Origin: Desmodesmus armatus
Taxonomy: Eukaryota > Chlorophyta > Chlorophyceae > Sphaeropleales > Scenedesmaceae
Length of the DNA stretch: 64,000 nucleotides
NCBI GenBank assembly: GCA_007449985.2
Contig: VIIQ02000172.1
Location: forward strand, 62,001-126,000
Direction: 5' to 3'
Both the position numbers and the translations under genes were made by a program. The notes below the pieces were generated by a model, which was not told where the DNA came from, ran no database searches, and saw nothing but the letters and a program-made list of their open reading frames with translations. How positions within the stretch are numbered: position 1 is the first letter of the stretch; each line of letters opens with the position of its first letter. Below, piece by piece: positions 1 to 11,772 of this stretch.

Positions 1-36
1 CTTGTCTGCTGTTATATTACTAATGTCCTTGTGCAG

Positions 37-3000
37 ATTCCCGCTGGACGGCGCTCTGTGCTGGATGCGTATGGGGAGATCATCCTGAGGGGCTGGCGGG
101 AGGCTGTGGGGGCGTGCCTGCCAGAGATTGAGAGCAGCCTCATACAGGTGCGCAGTCGCGGGCAACACCGTAGAAGAGAACGGCTGCATGTTTTCCCACG
201 TGAGGCATCAAGGTGTTTGAGCGGATTGCTGTAGGACATGTGTGGGGGTGGAACAGCACACATGTGCAACAGTGGGATGGCGCCAGACAATGAAAGCAGC
301 CTCATGAAAGTCTGCAGTGTTGATAGCACTGGGCTTGGCAGCGCCTTGACACCCAAAATGCAGCCTAGGCCTCTTGTACCACAGGCGGTCTCAACCTGCA
401 GGTGAAAGAATTCCATCAAGCTTATGAGATGATCCCCACAGCGTCTTTTGTAGGCGGGCAGGTCTGAAAATTGCAAAATGTGGTCCGTCCTTGTGTGCAG
501 AACCTGATGCTGGCAGCGCTGCATGGCTCCTCCCAGAATCTGGTGTCAAACATTAGGTGAGAGATGGACGGATGGCCGGACGAGCTCGTCTTGAGACTCA
601 GTGTGGCTGTGCAGCAATCGTGACAGCAGCTGAACCCTCCAAGTTTCAGCTTCCGTCTTTCCGTGTCCTCTTGAGCTGTGCCCTCCCTTGCATGGCTTGC
701 GCTGGGTGGCTGACACTGGAACAGTACGCCACTCTTCGCAGACCTAGTACAAAAGACTAGACCTAGTACAAAAGACTAGACCTAGTACACTGTGGGGACT
801 GCCTCCTGCCTGCTGTCACGCATCCTTGCCCCTGTCGCACCAGATTTGAGCCGACTGTCACCTGGATATGTAGCTGGATTACAGCTGGATATGTTGCAGC
901 ATATGTTGCTGCTTTGTATGCATAGCACAGCTCAATATGTGGATATGCCTGACACCTGAATACACCCTGCTGCCTCCTTCAACCTCTACTCTCACACCAG
1001 GCGCGTTCTCGGGGAGCTGCACCGCTCCAAAAAGCTGGGCGGCGTGGGCAGTGTGGACAGCATGCTGGTGCGGCTGTACGAACCCATCCTGTTCAGGGCG
1101 ATGGCGGCTGCCAATGCAGGGGTGCGGCGCAACGCGCTGCAGCTGCTGCTAGATGCATTTCCCCTGCTGGTGAGTGGCGCTACAGGACCTAGCCTTCCTT
1201 GTGTTTGGTTTTGGGGCAGAATCGGGCGGGCAGAATCCTACCCTCTGTGCTAGCTCGGGAGTGGTTTGCGGGACACAGGGCGGGCAGCGCACGTGACCCC
1301 AAAGGGTGCTGGGTCAATCTTGCAAAAGGTGTGACTCAGCGCAAAAAACATTTTGGTCACACAATTTGGTCACACGCAACACCCCTCAGGCTAGCAATCA
1401 ACGATGCTTCCTTATTTGCCTGAATTCATACTGTGCCCTCCCCCCTGGTGCGACTGGAGGCGCTCGCTTGGCGGGAAATTCAACTGGGGCCGCAGCGCCT
1501 GCACTCAGTCATTCAGGCATTCAGGCATTCACTCACTCACTCACTCACTCACTTAACCACTCACTCAACCCACTCACCCACTCACCCACTCACTCAACCA
1601 CTCACCCGCTCACTCGTCCGCTCACTCAACCACTCAATCTGCAGGACCCCGAGGCATCCACAGAGGAGCAGGATGAGATGCTGGTGCTGCAGTTCCAGTG
1701 CCTCAGCGACACCATGACAGACCCCTGCCCACTGGTGCGGGTGGCAGCAGCACAGGGCATCTGCAGCATCCTCAACCTCTACTGGGAGATCATCCCCTCA
1801 GCAACGACGGCAGGATACGTTTCACGGCTGACAGGTGGGGGCGGGGCTGGCGACAGCTGTGATGGGGACTGCCTGTGTGGGGATGGCCCCGGGGAGGCAG
1901 CGGGGCATGGGGGGTGAGCACACTACTTGTGTGACAATGACTTTCAGAGATGTACTTCACACGACGATGCCTTCCAGGCAACCTTGCAGACAGGCATTGC
2001 CTGCATGGGCTGCTCACTGTGTGCCGCATATGTGCGTATCCTTGCGCTGCAGGTCAGCTCACATTTGATGCTGCCCTGCCTGCTGTGCGCGTGGCTGTGC
2101 TGGAGGGGCTGCAGCTGCTGGTTGACAACCAACACGCACAGCCAGTGCTCAAGGTGAGTGCCGGGTAAATGGTTTTGGGGGGATGGTGAGGAACGAGAGG
2201 GGGGTTTTGTGTGTGCGTGGGGGGGGGGGTGCAGGGGGTGGTGAGGGGGGAGGCAGAAGGGGCTGCAGCTGTTGGTCAGCAGCAAGCACGCACAGCCAGT
2301 GCTGAAGGTATGTAAGGGGTTTGATGTCTTGGGGGGGGGGATGCAAAGGGAGGGGCGTAGCAATGTCGTGGTGTGCGGGGCACTTTTGTGAGGGGAGGGG
2401 TGATGAAGGGGATGTTAGAGGAAGCCAAACAGCTGCAGGTTCCAGGCCCTACTCTACGTCCTGTCGCCATTCAGGCTGGGGGTGGACAAGCAACATGCTC
2501 TGCCAGTGCTTTGAAGCGCATGCAGTCACAGGTACATCTTGATGGGGTGTCGTGCTTGGGTGCCCTCCGTCATATCATTTATTATGTCATGGTGTTTGCG
2601 GGTGTTCAGCAGGGTAGGTGTCGAGTAGCGGGCCTAGCGTGCTGGGATGCCCCAGGGTCCTGCAGGAGGTTTGACAAGGATCTGAGGGCGGGAAGGGAGG
2701 GAGGGGGGGGGGGGGAGGACGTAAAATGAAGGCAGCAGCCAGGCAGGGAGGGGGATGCAGAGGGGGGAGAGAGGCTGTCAGGCATCAGTGTGGTGTTGGT
2801 TGTAAGCCCCGACACAGATGGAACACCATGTCTGGGCGGCTTGTGTGTTCAAAGGTGGCTACTTGGCAGACATGCATGCAACTCCACTGGGTGCTACAGC
2901 GTTCTACATGAAAACCCCCATGTGTGTGTGGTTGTGTGTTTTTTTGCAGAGAGCGCTGCCCCAGCTGGCCCCCCTGATGTGGGACAGCTCCCCGCGCGTG

Positions 3001-6000
3001 AGGGAGGCAATGACAGACCTGCTGCTGTGCATCTCGTAAGTGCCGCTTCTTACTGGCTCTTGGGTTGTATGGCTGTGCATCCACAGTGCAGGTTCTTGTT
3101 GGCACATGAGTTATGACTTTCGGCTGGGCATCTAGTTCACCCTCAAAAGCATCAAGCACCACCACATTCATTGCGCACAGCCACACACCCATGGGCGGTG
3201 GACGCCCCTCATGGGTTGTGATGTTCCGTAAAACGGCGCCCCTGGATGTCCATCTTTGCTCCCTCTGCCTCCCTATCCCCCTCGCTGGATGTTTTTCCTG
3301 CCCCCCTGCAGGACGAGCCGGGGTCTGCGCTTCTGGGAGGTTGGCCTAGCAGCACACTCAGCGGGATGTGCTGCTAGGCCACCTTGCGGATGAGAGCCAT
3401 GCGGGACGCACTTCAATTCACACCTTGGCTTGCCGTACATCCTCACACGTGCACTCATCTGGCCCCTATCCCCCCCTCCCCGATTCCTCCTGCCCCACAG
3501 CACAAGCCGCGGTCTGCACTTCTGGGAGGTCGTCCCATTGGATGTGCTGCTGGGCCAGCTTGCTGATGAGAGCCATGCGGGGGGCACTTCATCCTACACA
3601 TCAGCTTGCCGTACATCCTCAAACATGCACTCCTCTGCCCCCTATTCCCCCTATCCAAATCCCCCCCTCCCCCCCCCCCCCCACACACACACAATGGGCG
3701 CAGGACTAGCCGCGGTCTGCACTTCTGGGAGGTGGTGCCGCTGGATGTGCTGCTGGGCCAGCTTGCAGATGAGAGCCATGCAGGCGGCACCTCCTGCACT
3801 GCCCAGAAGCTGCACCAGCTGCTGGTGCCCAGCTACTTCCCAGGGCCCGAGGAAGGCGTGGTGAGTTGCGTGCAGCTGAGGAGTGCATCTGTTGGGTGCT
3901 AGTAGGGCGGTCACATAGGCTGGGGTTCTGTAAGACAACGATTGTGTCGATAGCTGCGACACCCCGGGCGCAAAGGTCGTTGCAAGTTCCACTGCAGAAA
4001 GAATACAGCTTAGCACTAGCAAGTAACGCCTCCCCGTCTTCTGCTGTCCGCTCAAGGCGCGACTTGCTGTGCTGCTGAAGGAGCACCCTGCTGCGGGCAT
4101 TTTACTTGCTGGGCCGAGGGTGGGCCCTTGTGCCCAATACCTATACTGTCCTGAAGTGCACTGTGTTGTTGGTGCAGGCGCGAGTTGCTGCGCCGCTCAA
4201 GGAGCACCCCGCTGCGGGCCAGGTCGTACTTGCTGTTTAGAGCCAAGGTCTAGACCGTGTTCCCAATACCTGTACTGTACTGTATTGTGCTTTTTTTGCT
4301 GCAGGCACGAGTTGCTGCGCTGCTCAAGGAGCACCCCGCTGCGGGTCAGGCCTTCTGCCGGTTGCTGGTGTCCCCTTATCTCAACTACATCGAGGGAGGG
4401 AAGGGTGAGCACCGGGTGGGGACGGCGGCGGGAGTTGGGCCTTTGGATGCGACCTGTCCGCTTGGAAGTGCTGTGCTGTTGTAGCTAGGGAGCACACACC
4501 TTATGGCAGGGACCGGCTTGACATCGCATGGTGGCAATGGTTTGTGTACAACTGTACGGGGTGGTCAAATCTTACGCTGCAGATGAACTGACAGCTAGGC
4601 AGTTGGGCCGTTGTTGAAGTGGAGAACGTACTAAATGGCATCGTCAGCCAGCCAATGCAGCCCCGAGCAACTGGCTCTGCCAGTCAGTGACTGTGCTGAT
4701 GATAACAGGTGGCCAACAATTGCAGGTGGCTCCCAAAGATCACTTGTCAGTGGAGAAAAAATTTCATGGTGGCACCGGCTCTGCAAGCAGTCCAGATTTG
4801 CAAGCCCCGTGTACTCACTTGCATTGCCCCTGCCTTGCACCGCTTCCGTCATGTAACATGACTCATTTTGGAACATTGTCACAGGTGGTCACCAGGTGCA
4901 GGTGGCTGTGGAGGACTTCCTGTCTTCGTGTATGAAGGTGGCACGGCACGGATGATTGTGGGCCACCAGGGGGGGGGGGGCAGACTCCCACCGGCTAGCC
5001 ACACAGACAACAAGCAGGCGAATGCAACTGCCGGGGTCCGGAGGCCGAGAGTCTCCAGCGAGGCGCACACAAAAGTGTCAAGCCTGAGTTGCTTGCTCGC
5101 ACTGCCGCTGCCTGTCTTCATGTCACTAACACACTCACAGGTGGTCACCAGGTACAGGTGGCTCTTGAGGACATCCTGTCGTTGGCTAGCAGTTTGGCAG
5201 GTCACCTGCTGGAGCACATACCAATGTACTCACTTGCATCGCTCCTGCCTTTCCTCGGTTGTGTCATGCAACATGACACAAATGTTGTAACATTCTCGCA
5301 GGTGGCCACCAGGTGCAGGTGGCTCTTGAGGACATCCTGTCGTTGGCTAGCAGCCTGGCAGGTCACTTGCTGGAGCACCCACCAGTGACAGAACCCCGCA
5401 GCCCCAGCAGCAGCCCACCACGCAAGAGCCGCAGCAGGAGGGGCGCTTCAGCAGAGGCGGGCGATGGGGCTGCGGCCGCAGCAACCGCAGGTGGGGCGCC
5501 CTGAGCAGGTGCAACATCAAGGAGGTTTCTTGCCTTTTTTTTGGAGCAGTCTCGAAACAATGGCGCTTGGTGATGTCGGAGGCCATGTGGCATGGTCCTA
5601 TGCGCATGGTGGCACACACTGGTGACTGGAGCAGCTGCCGGTGCATCTTTATGCTACGCATGCACAATGGCGCGGGGGATCGCGGCTGGTGTTTTGGCAC
5701 CCTGTCCTACCATAGCGACATAAGGATTGCAACCGCGCACCCTGGTGGATTGGGGGGCATCATGTTGGCAGGACCTGCATTGCAGGCTTGTACTGCTGGG
5801 GATGTCACTCTGTCCGCATGTCTGTTTTGTACTGCACCAAACTGAACTGTACTGCTCCGTACCGTACTGTACTGTACTGCCATATATACAATGCAGGCAA
5901 GGCTGGGCGCACCAAGCGCAAGAAGGGTGCTGCAACACCCGCAACAGCAGCAACTGCACCCCAGCAGCAGCTGCAAGGGACCACAGACGACACGGAGGCG

Positions 6001-9000
6001 GCTGCTGCTGCTGGTGGGGAGCAGGAGGTGGACGTCATGGCTGTGGGCGCTGCCGACGAGACCCCTGAGACGTGGGCACGCCTGCTGGCGGGGCTGTCGG
6101 AGCTGTGCAGCGGCATTGGCACGGCCCTTGAGAACGAGCTCTGTGAGTGGCTTGATGTGCGGATTGCAGCGGTGAATGCGCGGGTGTTGTTGTTGGTGCA
6201 GCGCAGCTTTGCCAGTACGTGGGCTGGCAAGTGGGGTTGGTCTCTATAGTGCTAGGGAGTCACAATTGCTGATTGCATTGTGAGGCTGGACGAGCTGTGC
6301 ACTTTCTGTCCTGCCAATGATGGCCTGGTACCCTGCGGGTGTCAAAGCACATGGTGTGTTGAAACACATCTAACGCGAGCATGGGTCGACTTCGCAATTT
6401 ATTGCATTACACGCTGCACCAGGGGACGGAGTGTTTTATCATCGTGCCCCGCAAACACAGCCTGTGGTGAGAGTTCTTGCTGTACCCTGCTGTACCCTGC
6501 TGCTCTGTTAGGTGATGAGTCAGAGGTGGGGGCGCTGTTCCCATCAGATGCGCTGCAGCAGCTGCTGGCAGCCTGCCCCTCCCCTGCCTGCGAGTCCTGC
6601 GTGTGGGCCATTGCAGAGGTAGGTTGGACATGTATGACATGACCTAGGGGCGGGGTTGGGATGGGAGCACTGGTATGGAGGTTGGGTGACACAAGGGGTG
6701 GGCGTACCAGGAGCAGAGTGCTCCTCCTTGTGGGACGCTGTATATGTGCAGGGCTGTCGTGGGAGAGGGCAGGTTCATAAGGTTCACAGCCAACTGACAG
6801 GCTTCCTGGATCCAACATGCTTTGTTGGAGTGCTCTGCTTGATAGCGCACTTTTTTTCCGACAGCGGTCAGCTTTGACCAAGTCGCTGCAGTGTATGTAT
6901 CTGTACCCTACCTAGCAGTCTGGCCCACTTGGTGGCAAAGGCTGCAAGTGGCCAGCTGATGAACATGTCTCGATGCCTGTTCAGCAACTCCTCCTTCCCC
7001 ACTTCCTAATCTGCACCGTCCCTCTGGCCACCCCACCACCTTGTCCCCCGCCGCCCAGGCCTTACCACACACTCCAGCAGCAAAGCAGCTGCTGAGCAGC
7101 AGGCTGGCGCTGCTGGCAGACGGCTCACTGCTGTCAGCCGCCGCAGACACTGCTGCCGCTGCAGCCGCCGGCACAGGCGAGGGCGCCGAGGCCCAGGCTG
7201 CTGCAGTGCTGGCCTGCCTCGCAGCTGGCCCCTCAGGCGGCCGGCTGGCCGCCATGCTGTGCGCTGCGCTGGAACTGGAATGGGCCGACAGCTCGGCTGT
7301 CGCTGCCGCTGCTGCCGCCCCGGCGGCTGGCAGCGATGCGTCCGCGCGGGCGCAGCTGACGCCTACGGCGGCTGCTGAGAGGTCTCGCAGCAGGCGCAGC
7401 GTGGCGCCAGGACATGCAGCAAGCGGCGATGTGGGCCACAGGAACGATGCTGAGGATGACGGCGTGGCATGCTCGGCATGCAGCGGCAGCCACAGCGGCG
7501 ACAGGCTGATGCTGTGCGACGGCTGTGATTGCGCCCTGCATATGGACTGCCTGCAGCCGGCGTTGGAGGCACTCCCTGCAGGAGACTGGCTGTGCCCTGA
7601 GTGCTGTGTGCAGGTCAGGCAGTGCAGGATGGGTGGCGACGCTGCACTGCGGTGCCTGCAGCTGCTGTTGCTGAGCGACAGCGGCCGGGCGCTGCTGCTG
7701 CGCAGTGGGGCGCTGCAGCAGGTGGTGCCGCTGCTGCAGCGGCGCGCGGGTGCGGCGGCGCAGGCGGCGTCCGCGGCAGGACAGGGCAGCAGGCAGCAGT
7801 GGGAGGGTGTGCTGGGGGCGGTGCGGGCGGTGGTGCAGTATGCTCGTGCTGCAGTGCACCTGATGTCTCAGGGCGTCGAGGAGGAGCCTGCCGCCCTGGC
7901 TAGAGGTGAGGCGCTGGTGTGTTGCGCTCGTAAAAAGTGTTTTGCAGCCCGGGGGGGGGGGGGTAAATGAGATTAGAAGGTTATTTGAATAAACAATCAT
8001 TGTCATTACACAATTATATATGGCCTTGGGTTGGACGTTGGCGGAACGTGTGCAGGGTTGCCAGCTAACTTTGGGAGGGGGTTGGGCGGTGCTGCAGTAT
8101 GCGCGTGTTGCGGTGCACCTGATGTCTCAGGGCGTGGAGGAGGAGCCTGCTGTTCTGGCTAGAGGTGAGGCACTGGACGGTTGCGCGCTGTCAAAGACTG
8201 CTGAGCAGCCAACGGGGGACAGATGGGATTAGCATGGGGACAGATGGGATTAGAATGGGTTGTCTCAATATAGTCTATGGCCTTAGGTTGGACGTTTGGG
8301 GCATGTGGGCGCGGTTGCTTTTTGGGAGGGGGGTGGCCTGGGCGGTGCGGGCGGTGCTGGAGTACACCTGATGTCTCAGGGCGTTGAGGAGGAGCCTGTC
8401 GCTCTGGCTAGAGGTGATGCGCTGGTGTTGACACATGAGTTGCATCCAGCAGATGCATGTCATGATGACCAGTCGTGATGTTGACAGGCTGGTGTGCCGC
8501 GCGCTGTCAATGACTGCTGACCTGTTTCCGGGGGGGGGGTGATGGGATTGAATGGGTTATCTCAGTACAAAGGTTTATGGCCCAAGGGTTGAACTGTGTG
8601 GTTGATACCTGTGTACAGGGTTCCCATAGGGCTTGTCAGTCGGGCAACCATTTTGGGCTGGGTGTCTGGCTGTCTTCCCAGCCCATGATGATATCGGTCA
8701 GGTTGGACAGTAAAACAGGAGATGGTGTTGGGGACTCGAACTCGCTGCTGCGCGGAAGCACACATGTGCTCAGGATGGTACACTGACTACTATGTGTGCG
8801 TGCGTCTGCGGGTCATTCCCTCCTTGTTGCTTTACTCACTTCACCCACCAGGAGCCGCCAGCATCATCCGGCAGGTGTCTAGTAGCTGCACTGTCCTGCA
8901 GCAGCTGCAGGCGCCAGCCAGCAGCAGCAGCGGGGCGGGTGTGCCAGACCTGCGGCAGCAGCAGCTGGCGGTGCAGCTGCTGGCAGCAGTGGCGCAGCTG

Positions 9001-11130
9001 CAGGGCCTGATGTCAGACCTGTGGGCTGCTATGGCGCTGCTGGGTGCCGGATGCCTGCAGAGCGAGCCGGCAGTGGCGGCGGCAGCTGCAGCAGCGGCGG
9101 CGGCTGGGCAGGGATTGCTGCAGGGGCTGGCGGCTGTGGCAGGGGTGCAGCAGCAGCAGCAGGTAGAGGAGGAGGGGAGTCTTGGCCTCGAGCTGCAGGA
9201 GCAGCTGCAAAGTGAGTGGTGGAGTGTGTGGGCAACGTGGGGGTGTGTATGTTGTGGCGCTAGTGGCGGATGGGCAGGTTTGGGGGCCACCGGACGCAGT
9301 AGCTGCAAAGGAGTGGGGTGACGGCAGGGACACGTCAGTGGGGCTCGCGGATGCAGCTCCAATGGCTGCGCAGCTGCTCCTGTCTGCATACCCAATGGGT
9401 GTTTCCTGCATGGCTGCATGCGTTGCGTTTCAACAACAATGCCAGCGTTGATGTGTTGACAGCAGGAGTAGGTACTGCTTACATTCTTGCGCACAACACA
9501 GCAAATATCTGGCCGACCCTTCCCATACCAACAGGAAACCCAACATGAGTGCATGTTGACAGTGGAAACTGATGCCATCTTTGTGTCTCCATCTTGTTCT
9601 GCTGACTGCAGAGGGCCTGATTCTCAACACACACCTCCTACGAGCACTGGTCAGCCTCCCCACCTCGAACGCTGACGCCCAGCCGCCGCCGCAGCAGCAG
9701 CAGCAGCAGCAGGATCCCTCGCTCACTGGCTGGTTACTCACCTGGCTGCGCCTGCTGTCGACGACCAACCTGGCATCAGCAGCGGCTGGGGGTGCGGCAG
9801 TGGCTGCTGCTGCTGCACAGCGAGACCTGCAGGTGGTGCTGTCTGCACTGCTGCCAGCGGGACGGCAGCAGCGGGAGGCGGCGGCTGGCGGCAGCAGTGG
9901 CGTGAGCGTTGGTGTGGATGCCTGGCTGCCGCTGGTGGTGCAGGCAGCTGCAGATGTGCAGGGCGACGAGGACGGAGATGGGGGGACGGAGCAGGAGGGG
10001 ACGCAGGAAGATGTGCAATCTGAAGGTGGGCTTGTGTTGCTGGTGTTGCAGGCAGGTGGGGCCTGGCAGACAGCATGATATGGGGTTTTTCCAAGGCTTG
10101 GTGCAGCAACAGGTTCAAATGGTTTGGCGTGCCCATATTGTTGCTGTTGTGTGCATAATGCACCAGCTGCTGTTACGTCCACAGCGGCCAGCTGCACCAG
10201 CTGTGGACAGCAGATGCAGCCGCAGCCAGTAACCACTGTTCATGCAGGAGGCACAGGTGATGGGCAGGCCTGGTTGGCTTGAATATAGCTGAGGCGCTCC
10301 AACCCCCTTCGAACCAGCCACTCCTAAACTGGCATCGATCGGGGTCAGCCCTGCTCCCTACTGCTGTGTAGTGTATGTGCTCGGCAGTGACAGCCAATTG
10401 CGCACGACACTGTTGTGTTATGCTGGCCAGGCGACCAAGGCGATGGCTCCCCAGCTACGCGCACAGGCAAGAACCGCAGCAAAGGCGCAGCAAGGGCAGC
10501 AGGGCGCAAGGGGGCAGCCATTACCGGCGGTACAGTGAAGGCTGCTGCTGCTAAGCTGGGTCTGCCGCCGCTGGTGACGTCACTCCTGGCAGCTGCGCAA
10601 CAGAAACAGGTGAGCGGCAAGTGTGGGCTGCTGTGTGCTGGGGCTGCGCACTCTGCACGAAATGGCGCGTGTGCACCTAGTGTTTGCAGTGCTAACAACC
10701 ACGCACTGTGCTCGGCGTTTCTTTATTGGTGGTACTGCTAAACAGGTGCTGCCAACTGCCAGCTGGCAGCTCAGGTTGTGTCTTCAACATTTGCACATCG
10801 GCAGATTCTTGCACGCATGTGCTCACACCTGCACCACCAAATCCTGTGCGCTTCAAATTCCCTTTCTCCCACCCTTTGCAACCTTTGCAGGTCCACACCA
10901 TGCTGTCCTCCAAGTGCATGGTCATGGCCATCAGTGCAGGACAGCGCGGTGATTGGCCCAGCACACTAGGAGCCCTGCGGGTCAGCAAGGTGCTGGGGGC
11001 GTCAGCAGGCAGCCTCAGTGAGGAGCAGGCGGCACAGCTGCAGCAGCTGAGGCAGCAGGCTGTGGAGGACAATGGGACAGCAGCACACCTGTTCTGTGAG
11101 GCGCTAGGCAGGCTGCTGCCTGCGCAGTGA
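37..11130 (+). CDS. NCAPG2: Condensin-2 complex subunit G2 (CAP-G2), 5'-truncated by the window, with internal PHD finger
   Basis: HEAT-repeat subunit of condensin II, which compacts mitotic chromosomes. Sixteen exons join in one frame: 37-147, 501-556, 1001-1169, 1645-1834, 2053-2153, 2950-3035, 3704-3860, 4305-4404, 5302-5490, 5897-6142, 6512-6618, 7059-7905, 8852-9211, 9612-10025, 10431-10609, 10891-11130 (1183 codons plus TGA; the N-terminus lies upstream). All introns are GT-AG. Order and motifs follow animal NCAPG2: AYGEIILRGWREA, LVRLYEPILFRAM, PLVRVAAAQGICSI...YWEIIP, LTFDAALPAVR, then HFWEVVPLDVLLGQLADES. A basic KRKK patch lies in exon 10. The 847-nt exon 12 is Ala-rich and encodes a complete C4HC3 PHD finger with no intron between it and helical CAP-G2-like sequence, so the finger is part of this protein. 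The C-terminus is Ala/Gln-rich. Introns carry decayed copies of neighbouring exon edges, which could confuse gene prediction or provide alternative exons. Family call is firm; start and alternative splicing are not visible. Confidence 0.92.
741..790. repeat. Short tandem repeat in CAP-G2 intron 2
   Basis: About two and a half copies of a 20-bp unit, core cctagtacaaaagactaga, within the intron between exons 501-556 and 1001-1169. No function is visible. Confidence 0.85.
1506..1640. repeat. (ACTC)n-type microsatellite in CAP-G2 intron 3
   Basis: Imperfect cactcactcactcac tracts with interspersed cattcagg and cacccactc variants fill the 3' part of the intron, ending just before the acceptor at 1644. 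It translates into Thr-His-Ser-Leu repeats in all forward frames, which are not real protein. Confidence 0.9.
2103..2515 (+). repeat. Three copies of the 3' edge of CAP-G2 exon 5 with its splice donor
   Basis: The true exon end (2103-2153, ending CCAGTGCTCAAG before gtgagt) recurs at about 2256-2307 (ending ccagtgctgaag before gtatgt) and, more decayed, at about 2474-2515 (ending ccagtgctttgaag). The first copy keeps a usable GT donor. The pattern fits tandem duplication of an exon-intron boundary followed by drift. Confidence 0.8.
3312..3790 (+). repeat. Three tandem copies of acceptor plus 5' part of CAP-G2 exon 7
   Basis: Copies begin at 3312, 3501 and 3704 (the frame-preserving one), each after a pyrimidine tract and AG. 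All contain the RGL[RH]FWEV segment and the GATGAGAGCCATGC block. The flanking intron, including a cttgccgtacatcctca motif, is repeated too, giving a unit near 190-200 bp. The first copy is scrambled after FWEV; the second stays open and could act as an alternative exon start, although it lacks an obvious donor. Confidence 0.88.
4057..4348 (+). repeat. Three tandem copies of acceptor plus 5' part of CAP-G2 exon 8
   Basis: Units at 4057, 4178 and 4305 encode ARLAVLLKEHPAAG, ARVAAPLKEHPAAG and ARVAALLKEHPAAG. The upstream intron (cccaatacctrtactgt) is repeated as well, period about 125 bp. Only the last copy runs on into a full exon with a donor at 4405. Confidence 0.88.
4708..5385 (+). repeat. 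Four copies of acceptor plus 5' part of CAP-G2 exon 9
   Basis: Copies start near 4708, 4886, 5141 and 5302. Each has caggtggycaccaggt-like sequence followed by the coding block for GHQVQVALEDILSLAS. Decay increases with distance from the true exon; the copy at 5141 is almost perfect for more than 70 bp (to about 5220) and is a credible alternative exon. Preceding intron sequence (tactcacttgcatcgctcc) is duplicated with it. Confidence 0.85.
7470..7604 (+). other. PHD zinc finger encoded inside the CAP-G2 gene
   Basis: Spacing is C-x2-C-x11-C-x2-C-x4-H-x2-C-x14-C-x2-C, a textbook C4HC3 PHD finger containing LMLCDGCDCALHMDC and a WLCPEC ending. PHD fingers usually bind histone H3 tails. The stretch lies in the middle of exon 7059-7905, preceded by an acidic linker (HRNDAEDDG) and followed by a helical segment. 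I infer a chromatin-reading domain fused to a condensin subunit; the ligand cannot be read from sequence. Confidence 0.9.
7826..8413 (+). repeat. Three copies of the 3' edge of CAP-G2 exon 12 with its splice donor
   Basis: The true end (7826-7905: VVQYARAAVHLMSQGVEEEP, then ALAR and a gtgagg donor) recurs at 8085-8164 with the same donor and at 8345-8413, where the donor has become gtgatg and a small deletion breaks the frame. Spacing is about 255 bp. Confidence 0.88.
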
Positions 11131-11772
11131 AGGGATGACAGCTGCAGCAGCTAAGGCAGCAGGCTGTGGAGGACAACGGGACAGCAGCACACCTGTTCTG
11201 TCAGGCGCTGGCTAGGCTGCTGCCTGCGCAGTGAAGGGATGACAGCTAAGGCAGCTAAGGCAGCAGGCTGTGGAGGACAAGGGGACAGCAGCACACCTGT
11301 TCTGTCAGGCGCTGGCTAGGCTGCTGCCTGCGCAGTGAAAGGGATGAGGGCTGGGTGGCGATTGGTGTTGCATACTGCCTGTGCAGTCGATGCCTAGACT
11401 GCAGCACACTTGTTTTGTGAGGCGCTGGCCAGGCTGCTGCTTGCGCAGTGAGAGCACAGCGGTGATGTGACTCGATTGAAACTGGGCGTTGCATTTGCTC
11501 TCAGGACGGCCGCACACCTGCTGGATTAGGCGCTTGCCAGGCTGCTGCTTACGCAGTGGAAGGGATGAGGGGACTGGATTGCAACTTGTGTTGCATGCTG
11601 CCTGTGCAGTCAGTCCCTAGATTGCAGCACACCTATTGTATGAGGCGCTGGCCAGGCTGCTGCCTATGCAGTGAGGGCGGTGATGGGGTTGAGTTGCACC
11701 AGGTGCTGCCAGTGCTGTCCAGAAGCGTGGTAGTCAGTCATGTGCTAGGCAGGCTGTTGCCTGTGCAGTGAG
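11026..11772 (+). repeat. Seven serial copies of the CAP-G2 terminal exon end, stop codon included
   Basis: The last ~105 bp of the coding region (tail RLLPAQ plus TGA ending at 11130) is repeated downstream with copies ending near 11234, 11338, 11451, 11559, 11673 and 11772. Each ends in a form of ctgcctgcgcagtga; the copy near 11559 has lost its stop (cagtgg). Copies diverge progressively. Copies two and three are nearly identical to the original, suggesting repeated expansion from the gene end. Confidence 0.9.

Noticed and set aside
1433..1717. Thr-His-Ser-Leu repeat protein
   Set aside because: Translation of an intronic (ACTC)n microsatellite.
8841..9578. Long minus-strand frame opposite CAP-G2 exon 13
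   Set aside because: Shadow of the CAG/GCN-rich coding exon on the plus strand, which has the family match and correct splicing.
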